A stretch of 64,000 nt of DNA from Anaerotignum sp. MB30-C6 (GTDB taxonomy: Bacteria; Bacillota; Clostridia; Lachnospirales; Anaerotignaceae): assembly GCF_030908465.1 (NCBI RefSeq), contig NZ_CP133078.1:248001-312000 (forward strand). Reading direction: 5' to 3'. The notes beneath the pieces were generated by a model. That model did no database searches, had not been told where the DNA came from, and worked only from the letters and a program-made list of their open reading frames with translations. A program made the translations under genes and the position numbers. Positions 34,528 through 44,074 of this stretch are shown here, in pieces. The first letter of the stretch is position 1, and every line of letters begins with the position of its first letter.

Positions 34528-34911
34528 AAGAGGTATTTTAAAGCAATAAGTTATGTTATGAAAGGCTTGGATAAGCATGGGGTGAAAACAAATGATCTGC
34601 TATGAAATTTTTCTGATGAGAGGAGCATGTAAAAAAAGCAGTGTCCTGAGCACTGCGAAGATTGGTAAAGTTAACTTAACATATCAAGAAAAAGCCATTT
34701 TGCTGGTATACATATGGATTAAAGCATAGTGAAAGTAAAACACAAAGATGGATTGGGAAAGATGCATTAAATGAGATGGAGAACTTAGTGAAGGTGGAGG
34801 GGCGTAAAGGGCTGCTTCATGCCAATTCACAGATGGGAAAAGAGGAAGAAGAAATTTAAATTTACTAGCAGATGGATAAAGATTTTATATTGGCGAAAGG
34901 AGTACCAAGAC
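34528..34911 (+). other. Gene-poor stretch, possible decayed sequence
   Basis: No convincing gene is present. A 45-codon frame (34592-34729) has GGGGTGA before its ATG but no recognisable product, and a short frame near 34761-34860 (KDALNEMENLVKVEG...) has no start. A small hairpin GCAGTGTCC-GAGCACTGC lies near 34640. The stretch may be the remains of a lost gene between the tldE terminator and the ATPase. Confidence 0.4.
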
Positions 34912-35649
34912 TTGAGTTCTACAAAATATATAAAAGATATCATATTAAAAAATTCAATTTGTCATTCATCATACTTAGCCAATCTTCCGGCTATTCAGTA
35001 TTTGATGAAAAAGAAAAAGCTCTCGTTAACAAGGGAGGTAACTTTTTTTGTAGGTGAGAATGGAACAGGAAAATCCACACTTCTTGAAGCCATTGCAGTT
35101 GCCTATGGTTTTAATCCAGAAGGTGGAACAAGAAACTTTTCGTTTGCCACCAGCAACACCCACTCCGAGTTGTATAAAAATTTAATAATAACAAAAACAG
35201 ACTTTGCTAAAGATGGTTTTTTCCTTCGAGCAGAAAGCTTTTATAATGTTGCAAGTTATATTGATGAAGTTGGTGTGACTCATAATTATGGTGAAAAGTC
35301 GTTACACAACCAATCGCATGGGGAAAGCTTTTTATCGCTTATACAAAATAGATTTAGTGGTGACAGTTTATATCTCTTAGATGAACCGGAAGCCGCACTA
35401 TCCCCAATGAGACTTCTGACTTTAATTGCTGAAATTGATAACCTTGTTAAAAAAAATTCTCAATTTATTATTGCAACGCATTCGCCAATACTAATGTCAT
35501 TTCCAAATGCAGAGATTTTAGAGTTCTCACAAAATGGAATGAAATCAGTAGAATACAAAGAAACAGAACACTATAAAGTAACAAAATTCTTTTTAGAAAA
35601 CCCTGATAGAATGCTGAAGTATTTATTAGACGACAAAAACAGCGAATGA
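34912..35649 (+). CDS. Stand-alone AAA/ABC-type ATPase (COG3910-like)
   Basis: This is a soluble ATPase of about 245 residues with no membrane partner. It has the Walker A GENGTGKST, a signature-like QSHGESFLSL, Walker B LYLLDEPEAALSP and ATHSPILM. I chose TTG 34912, which follows AAAGGAG and lets the protein begin near the family's usual start (KYIKDIILKN); a longer frame from 34819 lacks a ribosome site. The gene is more AT-rich than its neighbours. Function is unknown; it could be part of a defence or repair module, but no partner gene is present. Confidence 0.75.
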   Translation: MSSTKYIKDIILKNSICHSSYLANLPAIQYLMKKKKLSLTREVTFFVGENGTGKSTLLEAIAVAYGFNPEGGTRNFSFATSNTHSELYKNLIITKTDFAKDGFFLRAESFYNVASYIDEVGVTHNYGEKSLHNQSHGESFLSLIQNRFSGDSLYLLDEPEAALSPMRLLTLIAEIDNLVKKNSQFIIATHSPILMSFPNAEILEFSQNGMKSVEYKETEHYKVTKFFLENPDRMLKYLLDDKNSE

Positions 35650-35859
35650 ATATAATAATCTTATCGAGTAATGTCGAATTCCTTTTTTATTTATAAACCA
35701 AATGAGAATATTGTGTGTTATCGTTAATCAAATCAATGATGTCTTTATCATTTTAATGAGTGGCGTACTTTCAACTTGGAAAGACAAAATAAAGCAGAAT
35801 AAGTCGGGAACAGCCAATGTGAAGATGATAAAATTAGGGCACAGAAGGAGGTGGCGAGT

Positions 35860-36717
35860 ATGGGGTGGATTGAAAGTATCGGTGATGCAATTCATTATAT
35901 TGAGGACAATATCACAGAAGAGATTACAATGGAAGAAGTTGCAAAACATGCACTTTTATCACCATTTTATTTCCAAAAAGGATTTGCCATGTTATGTGGA
36001 TTTACAGTTGGAGAATATATCAGACAGCGGAGACTTACCCTTGCTGGAAATGAGCTTATTTCTACGGACAAGAAGGTTATTGATATTGCATTGAAATACG
36101 GTTATACCTCACCAGATAGCTTTACGAAAGCTTTTACTCGATTTCACAGTGTGACACCTACGGCTGTTCGAAAAGATGGAGTGATGATGAAGTCTTTTGC
36201 TCCCTTAAAAATCAAATTCGTATTGGAAGGTGGCTATATTATGGACTACAAAATTGTCGAAAAAGAAGCGTTTACAGTTTTAGCAGCAACAAAGAAATTT
36301 AAGTATGAGAATGCGGAGGTGGAAGTGCCAGAGTTTTGGAAAGAACACTATCAATCAGGAAAAGGTCAAACTGTATGCGGTATGTACGGAATTAATATGG
36401 ATGAAGACATGGGCGGAGATGAATTTGAGTATTCCATCGCAGATGATTATAACCCATCAAAGGAAATTCCTGCTGGACTTGTAACAAAAATCATACCAAA
36501 GTTTACATGGGCTGTTTTTGCATGTAAAGGAGCAATCTCCCATTCTTTTCGGGATATAAATCAAAGAATTTTTTCGGAATGGTTACCCAATAGTAAAGAT
36601 TATGAAATTGCCGCTGGGTACAACATTGAGATGTACAATAATCCTGCTGATTATCCTAAGGGAACGGAAGATGAAAACTATTATAGTGAAGTTTGGATTC
36701 CTGTGAAGAAAAAGTAG
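35860..36717 (+). CDS. AraC-type regulator with GyrI-like effector domain
   Basis: The 285-residue protein has an N-terminal AraC DNA-binding domain (about 1-105; ITMEEVAKHALLSPFYFQKGF, then KYGYTSPDSFTKAF). A GyrI-like/SOUL-type small-molecule-binding domain follows (about 125-285). Such regulators respond to drugs or aromatic compounds. ATG 35860 has AAGGAGG; a GTG nine bases upstream is also in frame. No regulated drug pump lies next to it. Confidence 0.88.
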   Translation: MGWIESIGDAIHYIEDNITEEITMEEVAKHALLSPFYFQKGFAMLCGFTVGEYIRQRRLTLAGNELISTDKKVIDIALKYGYTSPDSFTKAFTRFHSVTPTAVRKDGVMMKSFAPLKIKFVLEGGYIMDYKIVEKEAFTVLAATKKFKYENAEVEVPEFWKEHYQSGKGQTVCGMYGINMDEDMGGDEFEYSIADDYNPSKEIPAGLVTKIIPKFTWAVFACKGAISHSFRDINQRIFSEWLPNSKDYEIAAGYNIEMYNNPADYPKGTEDENYYSEVWIPVKKK

Positions 36718-36762
36718 GGGAGAATACGGTTTAGTAAGGTATTTTAAGTTTAACACCAAATT

Positions 36763-36800
36763 AAGGCATCCTCATTCTGATGAACGTAGGATGCCCTTTT
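36763..36800. terminator. Bidirectional terminator between convergent genes
   Basis: AAGGCATCCT pairs with AGGATGCCCTT and is followed by T residues. The stem resembles the one at 29597-29641. Confidence 0.8.
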
Positions 36801-36862
36801 AATATACTTAAATGGGTGTCATTTTTTCAACGCAAACCTCCATAGGTTATGTTTCTCGATGC

Positions 36863-38491
36863 TTATGAGCGTTCCAGTTTATCACAGAAGTCTTGTATCT
36901 GTTCAAGCAGCTTTTCCATATCTCGGTTGGCACCACCTTTGTTTTGATTCACAATTTGGACGAAGTGTTTGGTAGCCAAATCCAGTTGATCGGCTAAATA
37001 CATCGCCCGCTTACCCCCTGGGGACTTGGATTTTTCCTTAGGAATTTCTTTGGGTTTAACGGGGATTTTCACACCTTCTTTTAACAAAGCTCCCGTGGAT
37101 AAGTCATAGCAAGCACCGCTAAAAGGGGCAATGGCGTTGTAATTATATTCTTCAGTAAGATTTTGCACAAAGGCATCGGCCACAGTATCTTCGCCGTGGA
37201 CAACAAAGACATTTATGGGTTTTGGATCAAAGTGAGTAATCCAACGCAACAAACCATCTTTATCAGCATGACCGCTTACCCCTGACAGCTGTTCAATGTG
37301 GGCATTTATGGTAATGGTTTCGCCAAAAAGGCGAACTTCTTTTGCACCATCCACAATCATTCTACCTAAGGTTCCCAAAGCTTGATAACCTACGAAAAGC
37401 ACTGTGCTTTCCTTACGCCATAAATTGTGCTTTAAATGATGGCGGATACGCCCTGCTTCACACATACCCGAAGCAGAAATGATTACTTTTGGGTCTCTAT
37501 CAAAGTTGATTGCTTGAGAATCCTCGGGGGTTACAGCAGTGATAAGTCCGCTGAATTCCAAGGGGTTAATTCCCTTTTTTACCAACTCCATTGCCTCGGT
37601 ATCATAGCAATCCATTCTATTTTCTGTAAATATTTTCGTTGCTTCAATGGCAAGGGGACTGTCAATATATACCTTGAAATTCCCATGATTTTTCACCAGA
37701 TTTTTTTCTTTGATTTCTCGAATAAAATATAGCATTTCTTGGGTGCGGCCAACGGCAAAGGCGGGTATAACCAGATTTCCACCACGGTCAAAGGCTTCTT
37801 GAATATACCTTGCTAATTCCATAACATAATCCGGCGGGGGGTTATGTAAGCGGTCGCCGTAGGTGCTTTCCATGATGACATAGTCCGCTTCTTTTGTGTA
37901 CCTTGGGTCATGAACAATGGGTTGGTTGAGATTACCGATGTCTCCCGAGTATACAACTTTTTTCGTAGTATCCCCTTCTGTAAGCCAAATTTCTATGCTG
38001 GATGAACCCAGAAGATGGCCTACATCGGTAAAACGGATTTTAATATCATCCGTCACAGGTATTTCGACTTCATAATCGCAAGGAACAAAATGACTGGCAA
38101 CTGCCGATGCCTCCTCAGTGGTATAGAGGGGGATAAAAGGCTTTGTTCCAGCTCTTTTGGCTTTTCTGTTTCGCCACTTGGCTTCAAACTCCTGAATGTA
38201 TGCACTATCCAAAAGCATGATGCGACACAGGTCTGTGGTGGCCTCGGTAGCAAAAATTTCCCCGCGGAACCCGTTTTTGTATAGCAAGGGCAATAATCCT
38301 GAGTGATCAATGTGTGCGTGGGACAAGAAAACATAGTCAATAGCAGATGCAGGGACGGGTATTTCTTGGTTTTCATATGTGTCATGGCCTTGCTCCATAC
38401 CGCAGTCCAGCAGAATACTTTTTCCGCAAGCTTCGATATAATGGCAGCTGCCTGTAACCTCGTGGGCAGCACCTAAAAACATTAACTTCAT
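36863..38491 (-). CDS. Metallo-beta-lactamase/beta-CASP ribonuclease-like protein
   Basis: The 542-residue protein is a zinc-dependent RNA nuclease of the CPSF/RNase J-like group. It carries HAHIDH at 58-63, ESTYGDR, a beta-CASP insert (VIPAFAVGRTQEML) and the C-terminal RNA-specificity block SGHADKDGLL. VFVVHGE comes near the end. A C-terminal extension of about 80 residues follows the catalytic core. It is not RNase J by length and end sequence. The gene is single and has its own promoter. Confidence 0.9.
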   Translation of the reverse strand: MKLMFLGAAHEVTGSCHYIEACGKSILLDCGMEQGHDTYENQEIPVPASAIDYVFLSHAHIDHSGLLPLLYKNGFRGEIFATEATTDLCRIMLLDSAYIQEFEAKWRNRKAKRAGTKPFIPLYTTEEASAVASHFVPCDYEVEIPVTDDIKIRFTDVGHLLGSSSIEIWLTEGDTTKKVVYSGDIGNLNQPIVHDPRYTKEADYVIMESTYGDRLHNPPPDYVMELARYIQEAFDRGGNLVIPAFAVGRTQEMLYFIREIKEKNLVKNHGNFKVYIDSPLAIEATKIFTENRMDCYDTEAMELVKKGINPLEFSGLITAVTPEDSQAINFDRDPKVIISASGMCEAGRIRHHLKHNLWRKESTVLFVGYQALGTLGRMIVDGAKEVRLFGETITINAHIEQLSGVSGHADKDGLLRWITHFDPKPINVFVVHGEDTVADAFVQNLTEEYNYNAIAPFSGACYDLSTGALLKEGVKIPVKPKEIPKEKSKSPGGKRAMYLADQLDLATKHFVQIVNQNKGGANRDMEKLLEQIQDFCDKLERS

Positions 38492-38538
38492 GTGGTTTCC
38501 CCCTTATCGTACAAGTTTGGAAAATTGCAATTTATTTC

Positions 38539-38567
38539 AGTATAGCCCTATTTATTCTATATGACAA
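38539..38567 (-). promoter_or_regulatory. Promoter of the beta-CASP gene
   Basis: TTGTCA and TATACT are spaced by 17 bases on the minus strand. Confidence 0.65.
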
Positions 38568-38650
38568 GATGGCATATTATTTGTCAAATTAATATGCCGC
38601 TGTGTCGAAAAGGCCTATTTTTATGTATGGTAAACAGTGGTTAGGTGGTA

Positions 38651-38656
38651 TATAAT
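38651..38656 (+). promoter_or_regulatory. Putative -10 box of glgB
   Basis: TATAAT stands about 75 bases before the deduced glgB start; the -35 (TGGTAA) is weak. Confidence 0.4.
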
Positions 38657-38730
38657 AAAGACAAACAACTATAAAATGAAGCCCTTGGGGTTAATTAGAT
38701 AAAGATGCTAAGGTTAGAAGGGGTGATATT

Positions 38731-40965
38731 ATTAAAATAACAGAGTTATATGATATTTTTCAAATCGTTAGTGGTGAGCACTACGACCCCCATAGCGTGT
38801 TGGGGATGCATGAAATTCATATTGACGGGGAGACCGCCATTGTTGTTCGGGCTTTTTTACCCAGTGCACAAAGAATTTATGTAATCGATATGAGAGATGA
38901 AAATAACAATAAGAAATATGCCATGACAAAAATTCATGAGGATGGTTTCTTTGAAGTGCTTATATGGGATAGTGAATGGTTTCCGTATATGTTAGCCTTT
39001 ACGGATTATGGTGGAAATAGTTGGAAGAGCTACGATGCCTATTCCTATTTATCCACGATTTCCGAGTATGACAGATACCTTTTTGGTGCAGGGAATCATT
39101 ATGAAATTTACGAAAAAATGGGTGGTCGGCTGATAAGCCATGGTGGTACTAAGGGCGGAGCATTTACCGTTTGGGCGCCTAATGCAAAAAGTGTTAGTGT
39201 TATTGGAAATTTCAATCAATGGGATACCCGCCGCAACCCAATGCGCCGTTTGGGCATTTCTGGGGTTTGGGAACTTTTTATTCCGGGCTTGATGGAAAAT
39301 GACCAATATAAATTTCATGTGGTACAGTGTGATGGAACCCCTGTGGATAAGGCGGATCCCTATGGCAGATATGCCCAAGTAAGGCCGGAGACTGCTTCTG
39401 TACTATATGATGCAAAGAAGTATAAGTGGAAAGATAAAAGGTGGGTTACAGGGAAATCCAAGAAAAACCCATATACGTCACCTATGAACGTATATGAGGT
39501 GCATTTGGGTTCTTGGAAGCGTGTTCCCGAGGAGGGAAATCGTTTCCTAAGCTATACAGAGCTTGCAGATAAGTTGGTGCCCTACGTAAAAGATATGGGT
39601 TATAACTATATTGAGCTTTTACCTGTTCAGGAGCATCCCTTTGACGGAAGTTGGGGTTATCAGCTGACAGGATACTTTGCACCTACCAGCCGTTTTGGTA
39701 CTCCTGATGAATTTAAGCATTTCGTGGATACGTGCCATAACCATGGCATTGGGGTGATTTTGGACTGGGTGCCTGCCCATTTCCCTAAGGACTCCTTTGG
39801 ACTTGGCAGGTTTGATGGAACGGCTTTATATGAACATGCAGACCCTCGCCGTGGAGAGCATCGCCAGTGGGGTACCTATATGTTTAACTATGGAAGAAAA
39901 GAAGTGAGTAACTTTTTAATCAGCAACGCATTATTTTGGCTCAAGGAGTACCATATTGATGGGTTAAGGGTGGATGCTGTGGCTTCCATGCTATACCTGG
40001 ACTTTGGCAAAGAAGCGGGAGAGTGGCTTCCAAACCAATATGGGGGTAGTGAAAATCTTGAGGCCGTTGAGTTTTTAAAACATATGAATTCCATTGTTAA
40101 GGAAAGAGAACCTCATGCACTGATGATTGCAGAAGAATCCACCTCTTGGCCAGGGGTAACCAAGGATCCGAAAGAGGGGGGCTTAGGTTTCCACCTTAAG
40201 TGGAATATGGGGTGGATGAACGATTTTCTTTTCTATATTAAAAACGACCCCCTATTTCGCAGAAACCATCATAACCGTTTGACCTTCGGCATGGCATACC
40301 ATTACTCCGAGAACTTTATGTTGGTACTTTCCCATGATGAGGTTGTGCATGAAAAAAGTGCTATGATTGGGAAAATGCCAGGGGATGATTGGCAAAGGTT
40401 TGCAAACCTCCGTCTTTCCTATGGGTTTATGTATGGTCATCCCGGTAAAAAATTGCTTTTTATGGGTGGAGAGTTTGGGCAGTATCAAGAATGGTGTGAA
40501 TCCAGAAGTTTAGATTGGCACTTATTGCAGTATGCTGACCATCAGCAAATGCAGGCGTATGTTCAAGCTTTGAATCAGCTTTATCTTGAAAAAGAGGCCT
40601 TCTGGAAAGAAGATTTTGATTCTCATGGATTCCAGTGGATTGATTGCGATGATAAGGATTCTTCTATTGTATCTTTTATTCGCCGCAGTGAAGATGAGGA
40701 GATTTATTGTATTTGCAATTTTACCCCGGTTTTGCACCATGCTTTTAGAATAGGGGTGCCTGAAAAAGGAACCTATAAAGAGATTTTTAATAGTGATAGA
40801 AATGTCTTTGGCGGCAGTGGGGTGGAAAATACAAAAAAGATATCTTCTGAGGAAACGCCATGGAACCATTTTAGTCAAAGTATTGTGGTAAAAATCCCAC
40901 CACTTTCTATAATTATTTTAGAACAAGCGAAAGAAAGGGAAAAAAAGTCAACAAAAAAAATATAA
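38731..40965 (+). CDS. glgB: 1,4-alpha-glucan branching enzyme, apparent ATT start
   Basis: GlgB makes alpha-1,6 branches in glycogen. The protein has an N-terminal domain, CBM48 (GAFTVWAPNA...FNQWD) and the GH13 core with DGLRVDAVASML (nucleophile Asp), EESTSWPGV (acid Glu) and LSHDEVVH. Homology begins at IFQIVSGEHYDPHSVLGMH, which is upstream of the first canonical start (GTG 38797, no ribosome site). No ATG, GTG or TTG exists upstream in frame. An ATT at 38731 lies seven bases after AGAAGGGG. No other glycogen gene is adjacent. Confidence 0.88.
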   Translation: MKITELYDIFQIVSGEHYDPHSVLGMHEIHIDGETAIVVRAFLPSAQRIYVIDMRDENNNKKYAMTKIHEDGFFEVLIWDSEWFPYMLAFTDYGGNSWKSYDAYSYLSTISEYDRYLFGAGNHYEIYEKMGGRLISHGGTKGGAFTVWAPNAKSVSVIGNFNQWDTRRNPMRRLGISGVWELFIPGLMENDQYKFHVVQCDGTPVDKADPYGRYAQVRPETASVLYDAKKYKWKDKRWVTGKSKKNPYTSPMNVYEVHLGSWKRVPEEGNRFLSYTELADKLVPYVKDMGYNYIELLPVQEHPFDGSWGYQLTGYFAPTSRFGTPDEFKHFVDTCHNHGIGVILDWVPAHFPKDSFGLGRFDGTALYEHADPRRGEHRQWGTYMFNYGRKEVSNFLISNALFWLKEYHIDGLRVDAVASMLYLDFGKEAGEWLPNQYGGSENLEAVEFLKHMNSIVKEREPHALMIAEESTSWPGVTKDPKEGGLGFHLKWNMGWMNDFLFYIKNDPLFRRNHHNRLTFGMAYHYSENFMLVLSHDEVVHEKSAMIGKMPGDDWQRFANLRLSYGFMYGHPGKKLLFMGGEFGQYQEWCESRSLDWHLLQYADHQQMQAYVQALNQLYLEKEAFWKEDFDSHGFQWIDCDDKDSSIVSFIRRSEDEEIYCICNFTPVLHHAFRIGVPEKGTYKEIFNSDRNVFGGSGVENTKKISSEETPWNHFSQSIVVKIPPLSIIILEQAKEREKKSTKKI

Positions 40966-41064
40966 AAATAATGTTGGAAATCAATATCTTGTGGTTGACC
41001 CTAGGGTGTGAGGGGTAGATATAGTCGGCTCGATTTTTTTCTTCTTAAAAAGAGACTCTCTGTA

Positions 41065-41093
41065 TTGACGGTTGTTGCTTTTTTGTGTATAAT
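41065..41093 (+). promoter_or_regulatory. Promoter of rpsU-yqeY
   Basis: TTGACG and TATAAT are spaced by 17 bases, about 85 bases before rpsU. Confidence 0.75.
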
Positions 41094-41179
41094 TCTTAAA
41101 TGTATGGTAAAAGGGCGAATCTGGCGCGGTTTTTACCAACTGCAACAAACGATTCTCGCATCTGGAGGGAGGGAAATTC

Positions 41180-41356
41180 ATGTCGGAGGTAAAAGTTAAA
41201 GAAAATGAATCCTTAGACAGCGCACTACGTCGTTTTAAAAGAACATGTGCCAGAGATGGCATCATGGGCGAAGTTCGCAAAAGAGAGCATTATGACAAGC
41301 CCAGCGTAAAGCGCAAAAAGAAATCCGAAGCCGCAAGAAAACGTAAATTCAAGTAA
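41180..41356 (+). CDS. rpsU: 30S ribosomal protein S21
   Basis: The 58-residue basic protein reads [20 protein letters not shown] and ends in the Arg/Lys-rich EAARKRKFK, the classical S21. GGAGGGAGGG precedes the ATG. It is 34 bases upstream of yqeY, the usual Firmicute order. It is too short for most gene callers' default length filter. Confidence 0.97.
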   Translation: MSEVKVKENESLDSALRRFKRTCARDGIMGEVRKREHYDKPSVKRKKKSEAARKRKFK

Positions 41357-41390
41357 TTACTAATATCTAACGGCGAAGAGGGATGATGAT

Positions 41391-41843
41391 ATGTCATTAA
41401 AAGAGCAACTTTTTGCAGATTTAAAAACTGCGATGAAAGAAAAGGATTCCGTACGAAAGGATACAATTCAGCTGGTCCGTTCGGGTATCCTACAGATCGA
41501 GAAGGACAATAAAGTCGAGTTGGATGATGACGGCGTTATTGAAGTGGTCACCAAACAGCTGAAAAGCAGAAGAGATTCCCTTCCTGAATTTGAAAAAAGC
41601 GGAAGAACAGATCTAATCGAAAAACTCAATCAAGAGATCGACATTTTGTTAGGTTACCTTCCAGAGCAATTAAGTGAAACCGAAATCCAGACGATCGTAG
41701 AAGAAGCGATTAAGGAAACCGGCGCATCCACCATTAAAGAAATGGGGAAAGTCATGGCGGTGGTTACACCGAAAGTGATTGGGCGTGCCGACAACAAGAT
41801 CGTTGGCAGTTTTGTAAAGAAAATGCTCCAGGGCAATCAATAA
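41391..41843 (+). CDS. yqeY: GatB/YqeY domain protein
   Basis: The 150-residue protein is a stand-alone YqeY, related to the tail domain of GatB. It starts MSLKEQLFADLKTAMKEKD and has ISVLLGYLPEQLSE-type sequence in the middle and GRADNKIVGSFVKKML at the end. Its cellular role is not settled; synteny with rpsU is widespread. A terminator follows directly. Confidence 0.93.
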   Translation: MSLKEQLFADLKTAMKEKDSVRKDTIQLVRSGILQIEKDNKVELDDDGVIEVVTKQLKSRRDSLPEFEKSGRTDLIEKLNQEIDILLGYLPEQLSETEIQTIVEEAIKETGASTIKEMGKVMAVVTPKVIGRADNKIVGSFVKKMLQGNQ

Positions 41844-41858
41844 TCAAAGTGAAATTTT

Positions 41859-41895
41859 AAAGACCTGTTGGTGAAAACCAACAGGTCTTTTTCTT
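41859..41895 (+). terminator. Terminator after yqeY
   Basis: AAAGACCTGTTGGT pairs with ACCAACAGGTCTTT; T runs follow. Confidence 0.92.
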
Positions 41896-41966
41896 TTTAT
41901 TCAAAAAACTACGAAAAAAAAGAAAATATCCCAGAGAATTTTGTATGGATTTCAATACATTTTATC

Positions 41967-41995
41967 TTGACTTTCAAAATATGCGTTGTTATAAT
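41967..41995 (+). promoter_or_regulatory. Promoter of the TrpXYZ-type ABC operon
   Basis: TTGACT and TATAAT are spaced by 17 bases. A hairpin with AGTACAT/ATGTACT lies in the short leader (about 42017-42050). No T-box is present. Confidence 0.75.
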
Positions 41996-42068
41996 TACTT
42001 TAATAAATTAAAGCATAACCGCATATATGTACTAAAGTACATGGTTATATTCGAGGGAGTGGTATGGT

Positions 42069-43067
42069 ATGAAAATGAGAAAAATACCTTTGGTTGCAGC
42101 AATGGCTATGGCGGCAATGGTAATTTCTATGACAGGCTGCGGTGGCGAAAGCGAGGCTGAGGCACCTGCGGTGGAAGAAACTGCAGATGCAAAAAGCTAT
42201 ACAGTAGGCGTGATGCAGTTGGTGGAGCATCCTGCGTTGGATGCTGCTACGCAAGGGTTTCAGGATAAGCTAAAAGAACTATTAGGTGAGTCCGTAACCT
42301 TTGACGTACAAAATGCTCAAGGGGAAAGCACAAACTGCACAACAATTGCAACAAAATTTGTTACAGACGATGTTGATTTAATAATGGCAAATGCAACAGG
42401 TGCTGTTCAGGCTGCAGCAGCGGCAACTGGAGATATTCCTGTGGTGGGTACATCAGTAACGGATTACAAAACAGCCGGTGTCATTGAGAAAAACGATGCA
42501 CCTGGAAGAAATGTAACAGGCGTTTCTGACTTAGCACCTGTGGACCAGCAAATTGCTTTGCTCAAGAAGGTGAATCCTGAAGCAAAGAAAGTAGCCATTG
42601 TATATTGCAGTGCAGAGCCTAACTCAATTTTCCAGTCTGAATTGGCACAAAAATACTTAACAGAAGCTGGCATTGAATTTAAAGAATACACAGCGGCAGA
42701 CTCCAACGAAATTCGTGCGGTTATTACAAAGGCTGTTGGTGAATGCGATACGGTGTATGTTCCTACGGATAATACCATGGCCAGCAATATGGGGATTATT
42801 AAAAACGTTACAGTGCCTGCGGGCATCCCTGTTATTACGGGGGAGGAAGGAATGTGTGCCAAGGGTGGTTTAGCAACGTTAAGTATCAGTTACTATGAAC
42901 TAGGCATGAAAGCTGGCGAAATGGCATACGACATTTTGGTAAACGGTGCTGACCCTGCAACAACACCAATTGCTTTTGTTTCCGATAATATTGTTCCAAA
43001 ATATAATGCTGAAATTGCTGAAACTTTAGGAGTAACAATGCCAGAAGATTTTGAAGCAATCCAATAA
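42069..43067 (+). CDS. ABC transporter substrate-binding lipoprotein (TrpX type)
   Basis: The 332-residue exported lipoprotein has a signal peptide with lipobox SMTGC, then an acidic linker, and the PF04392-type fold. YTVGVMQLVEHPALD comes first, FVTDDVDLIMANATG next, VDQQIALLKKV and VYVPTDNTM later. The family binds amino acids or small aromatic ligands; TrpX is one member. The ligand here is not known, as the usual tryptophan T-box is missing. It is followed by permease and ATPase genes. Confidence 0.9.
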   Translation: MKMRKIPLVAAMAMAAMVISMTGCGGESEAEAPAVEETADAKSYTVGVMQLVEHPALDAATQGFQDKLKELLGESVTFDVQNAQGESTNCTTIATKFVTDDVDLIMANATGAVQAAAAATGDIPVVGTSVTDYKTAGVIEKNDAPGRNVTGVSDLAPVDQQIALLKKVNPEAKKVAIVYCSAEPNSIFQSELAQKYLTEAGIEFKEYTAADSNEIRAVITKAVGECDTVYVPTDNTMASNMGIIKNVTVPAGIPVITGEEGMCAKGGLATLSISYYELGMKAGEMAYDILVNGADPATTPIAFVSDNIVPKYNAEIAETLGVTMPEDFEAIQ

Positions 43068-43165
43068 TGAAAGGCATATAAAGAGGCAGAGCGGGGCAGG
43101 TGACTGACCGCTCCCTTTTTTCTATGAGAGAGATGAAAAGAGGAATAAGAAGTGGGGGGAGCAAA

Positions 43166-44074
43166 ATGAATGTTATGGCGTTAATGAAAGCATTACCTGG
43201 CTCTGTGGCCCAAGGGTTGATTTGGGGCTTGCTGGCCATTGGGGTGTACATTACATATAAAGTATTGGATTATGCAGATTTGACCGTAGACGGAAGCCTG
43301 TGTACAGGTGGAGCCGTTGCGGTTATGATGATGCTTGGTGGGTATAACCCCTATCTTGCTTTAATCGGGGCAACCGTAGCGGGCATGGCGGCTGGTTTGG
43401 TGACAGGGGTATTTCACGTTACCTTTGGCATCCCTGCAATTTTATCAGGTATTTTGACCCAATTAGGATTATATTCTGTGAATATGCGTATTATGGGCAA
43501 GTCTAACCAAGCTATCAGCGTGGATGAATATCCTTTGATTTTAAGCTTGCGTGATATTTCTAATACAATCATTGTTTCTACAATTTTTTGTGCAGTTGTA
43601 ATTGGAATTTTATACTGGTTCTTTGGCACGGAACTTGGTCGTTCTATTCGTGCTACAGGAAACAACGAAAATATGTCTAGAGCCCAAGGGATTAACACAA
43701 AAACCATGAAAATTGTGGGTCTAATGATTTCTAATGGTTTGGTTGGCTTATCTGGTGCGTTATATGCCCAGTATCAAGGCAATGCCGATGTAAACATGGG
43801 TCGTGGTGCCATTGTAATTGGTTTGGCGGCGGTCATCATCGGTGGCGTTTTATTTGGTAAGATTTTTCGGAATTTTGCAATGCGTTTGGTTGGTGTCATT
43901 TTTGGTGCAATTTTATATTTTGTTGTTATTACTGTGGTATTACAGCTTGGCATGGAAACTACAGATTTGAAATTGGTAAGTGCGTTGATTGTGGCGGCGT
44001 TCTTGGCAGTGCCTTATATGAGAGGGCAGTATTATGTGAAACACGGGAAAAAGGGAGGGAAGGCAAATGCTTGA
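43166..44074 (+). CDS. ABC transporter permease (TrpY type)
   Basis: The 302-residue integral membrane protein is of the BPD_transp_2 family, with DYADLTVDGSLCTGGAVAV near the start and RATGNNENMSRAQGIN in the middle. About eight membrane segments are visible. I chose ATG 43166, which follows GGGGGGAG; a longer frame from 43100 has no ribosome site. It overlaps the ATPase gene by eight bases, so the two are coupled. Confidence 0.9.
   Translation: MNVMALMKALPGSVAQGLIWGLLAIGVYITYKVLDYADLTVDGSLCTGGAVAVMMMLGGYNPYLALIGATVAGMAAGLVTGVFHVTFGIPAILSGILTQLGLYSVNMRIMGKSNQAISVDEYPLILSLRDISNTIIVSTIFCAVVIGILYWFFGTELGRSIRATGNNENMSRAQGINTKTMKIVGLMISNGLVGLSGALYAQYQGNADVNMGRGAIVIGLAAVIIGGVLFGKIFRNFAMRLVGVIFGAILYFVVITVVLQLGMETTDLKLVSALIVAAFLAVPYMRGQYYVKHGKKGGKANA

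Noticed and set aside
35702-36094. 130-codon frame upstream of and overlapping the AraC regulator
   Set aside because: Overlaps the clear AraC domain in another frame; no family features.
29597-36800. Similar terminators at 29597 and 36763 as copies of one repeat
   Set aside because: Only the stem AGGATGCCCTT is alike; loops and flanks differ, so convergence of terminator stems is enough.
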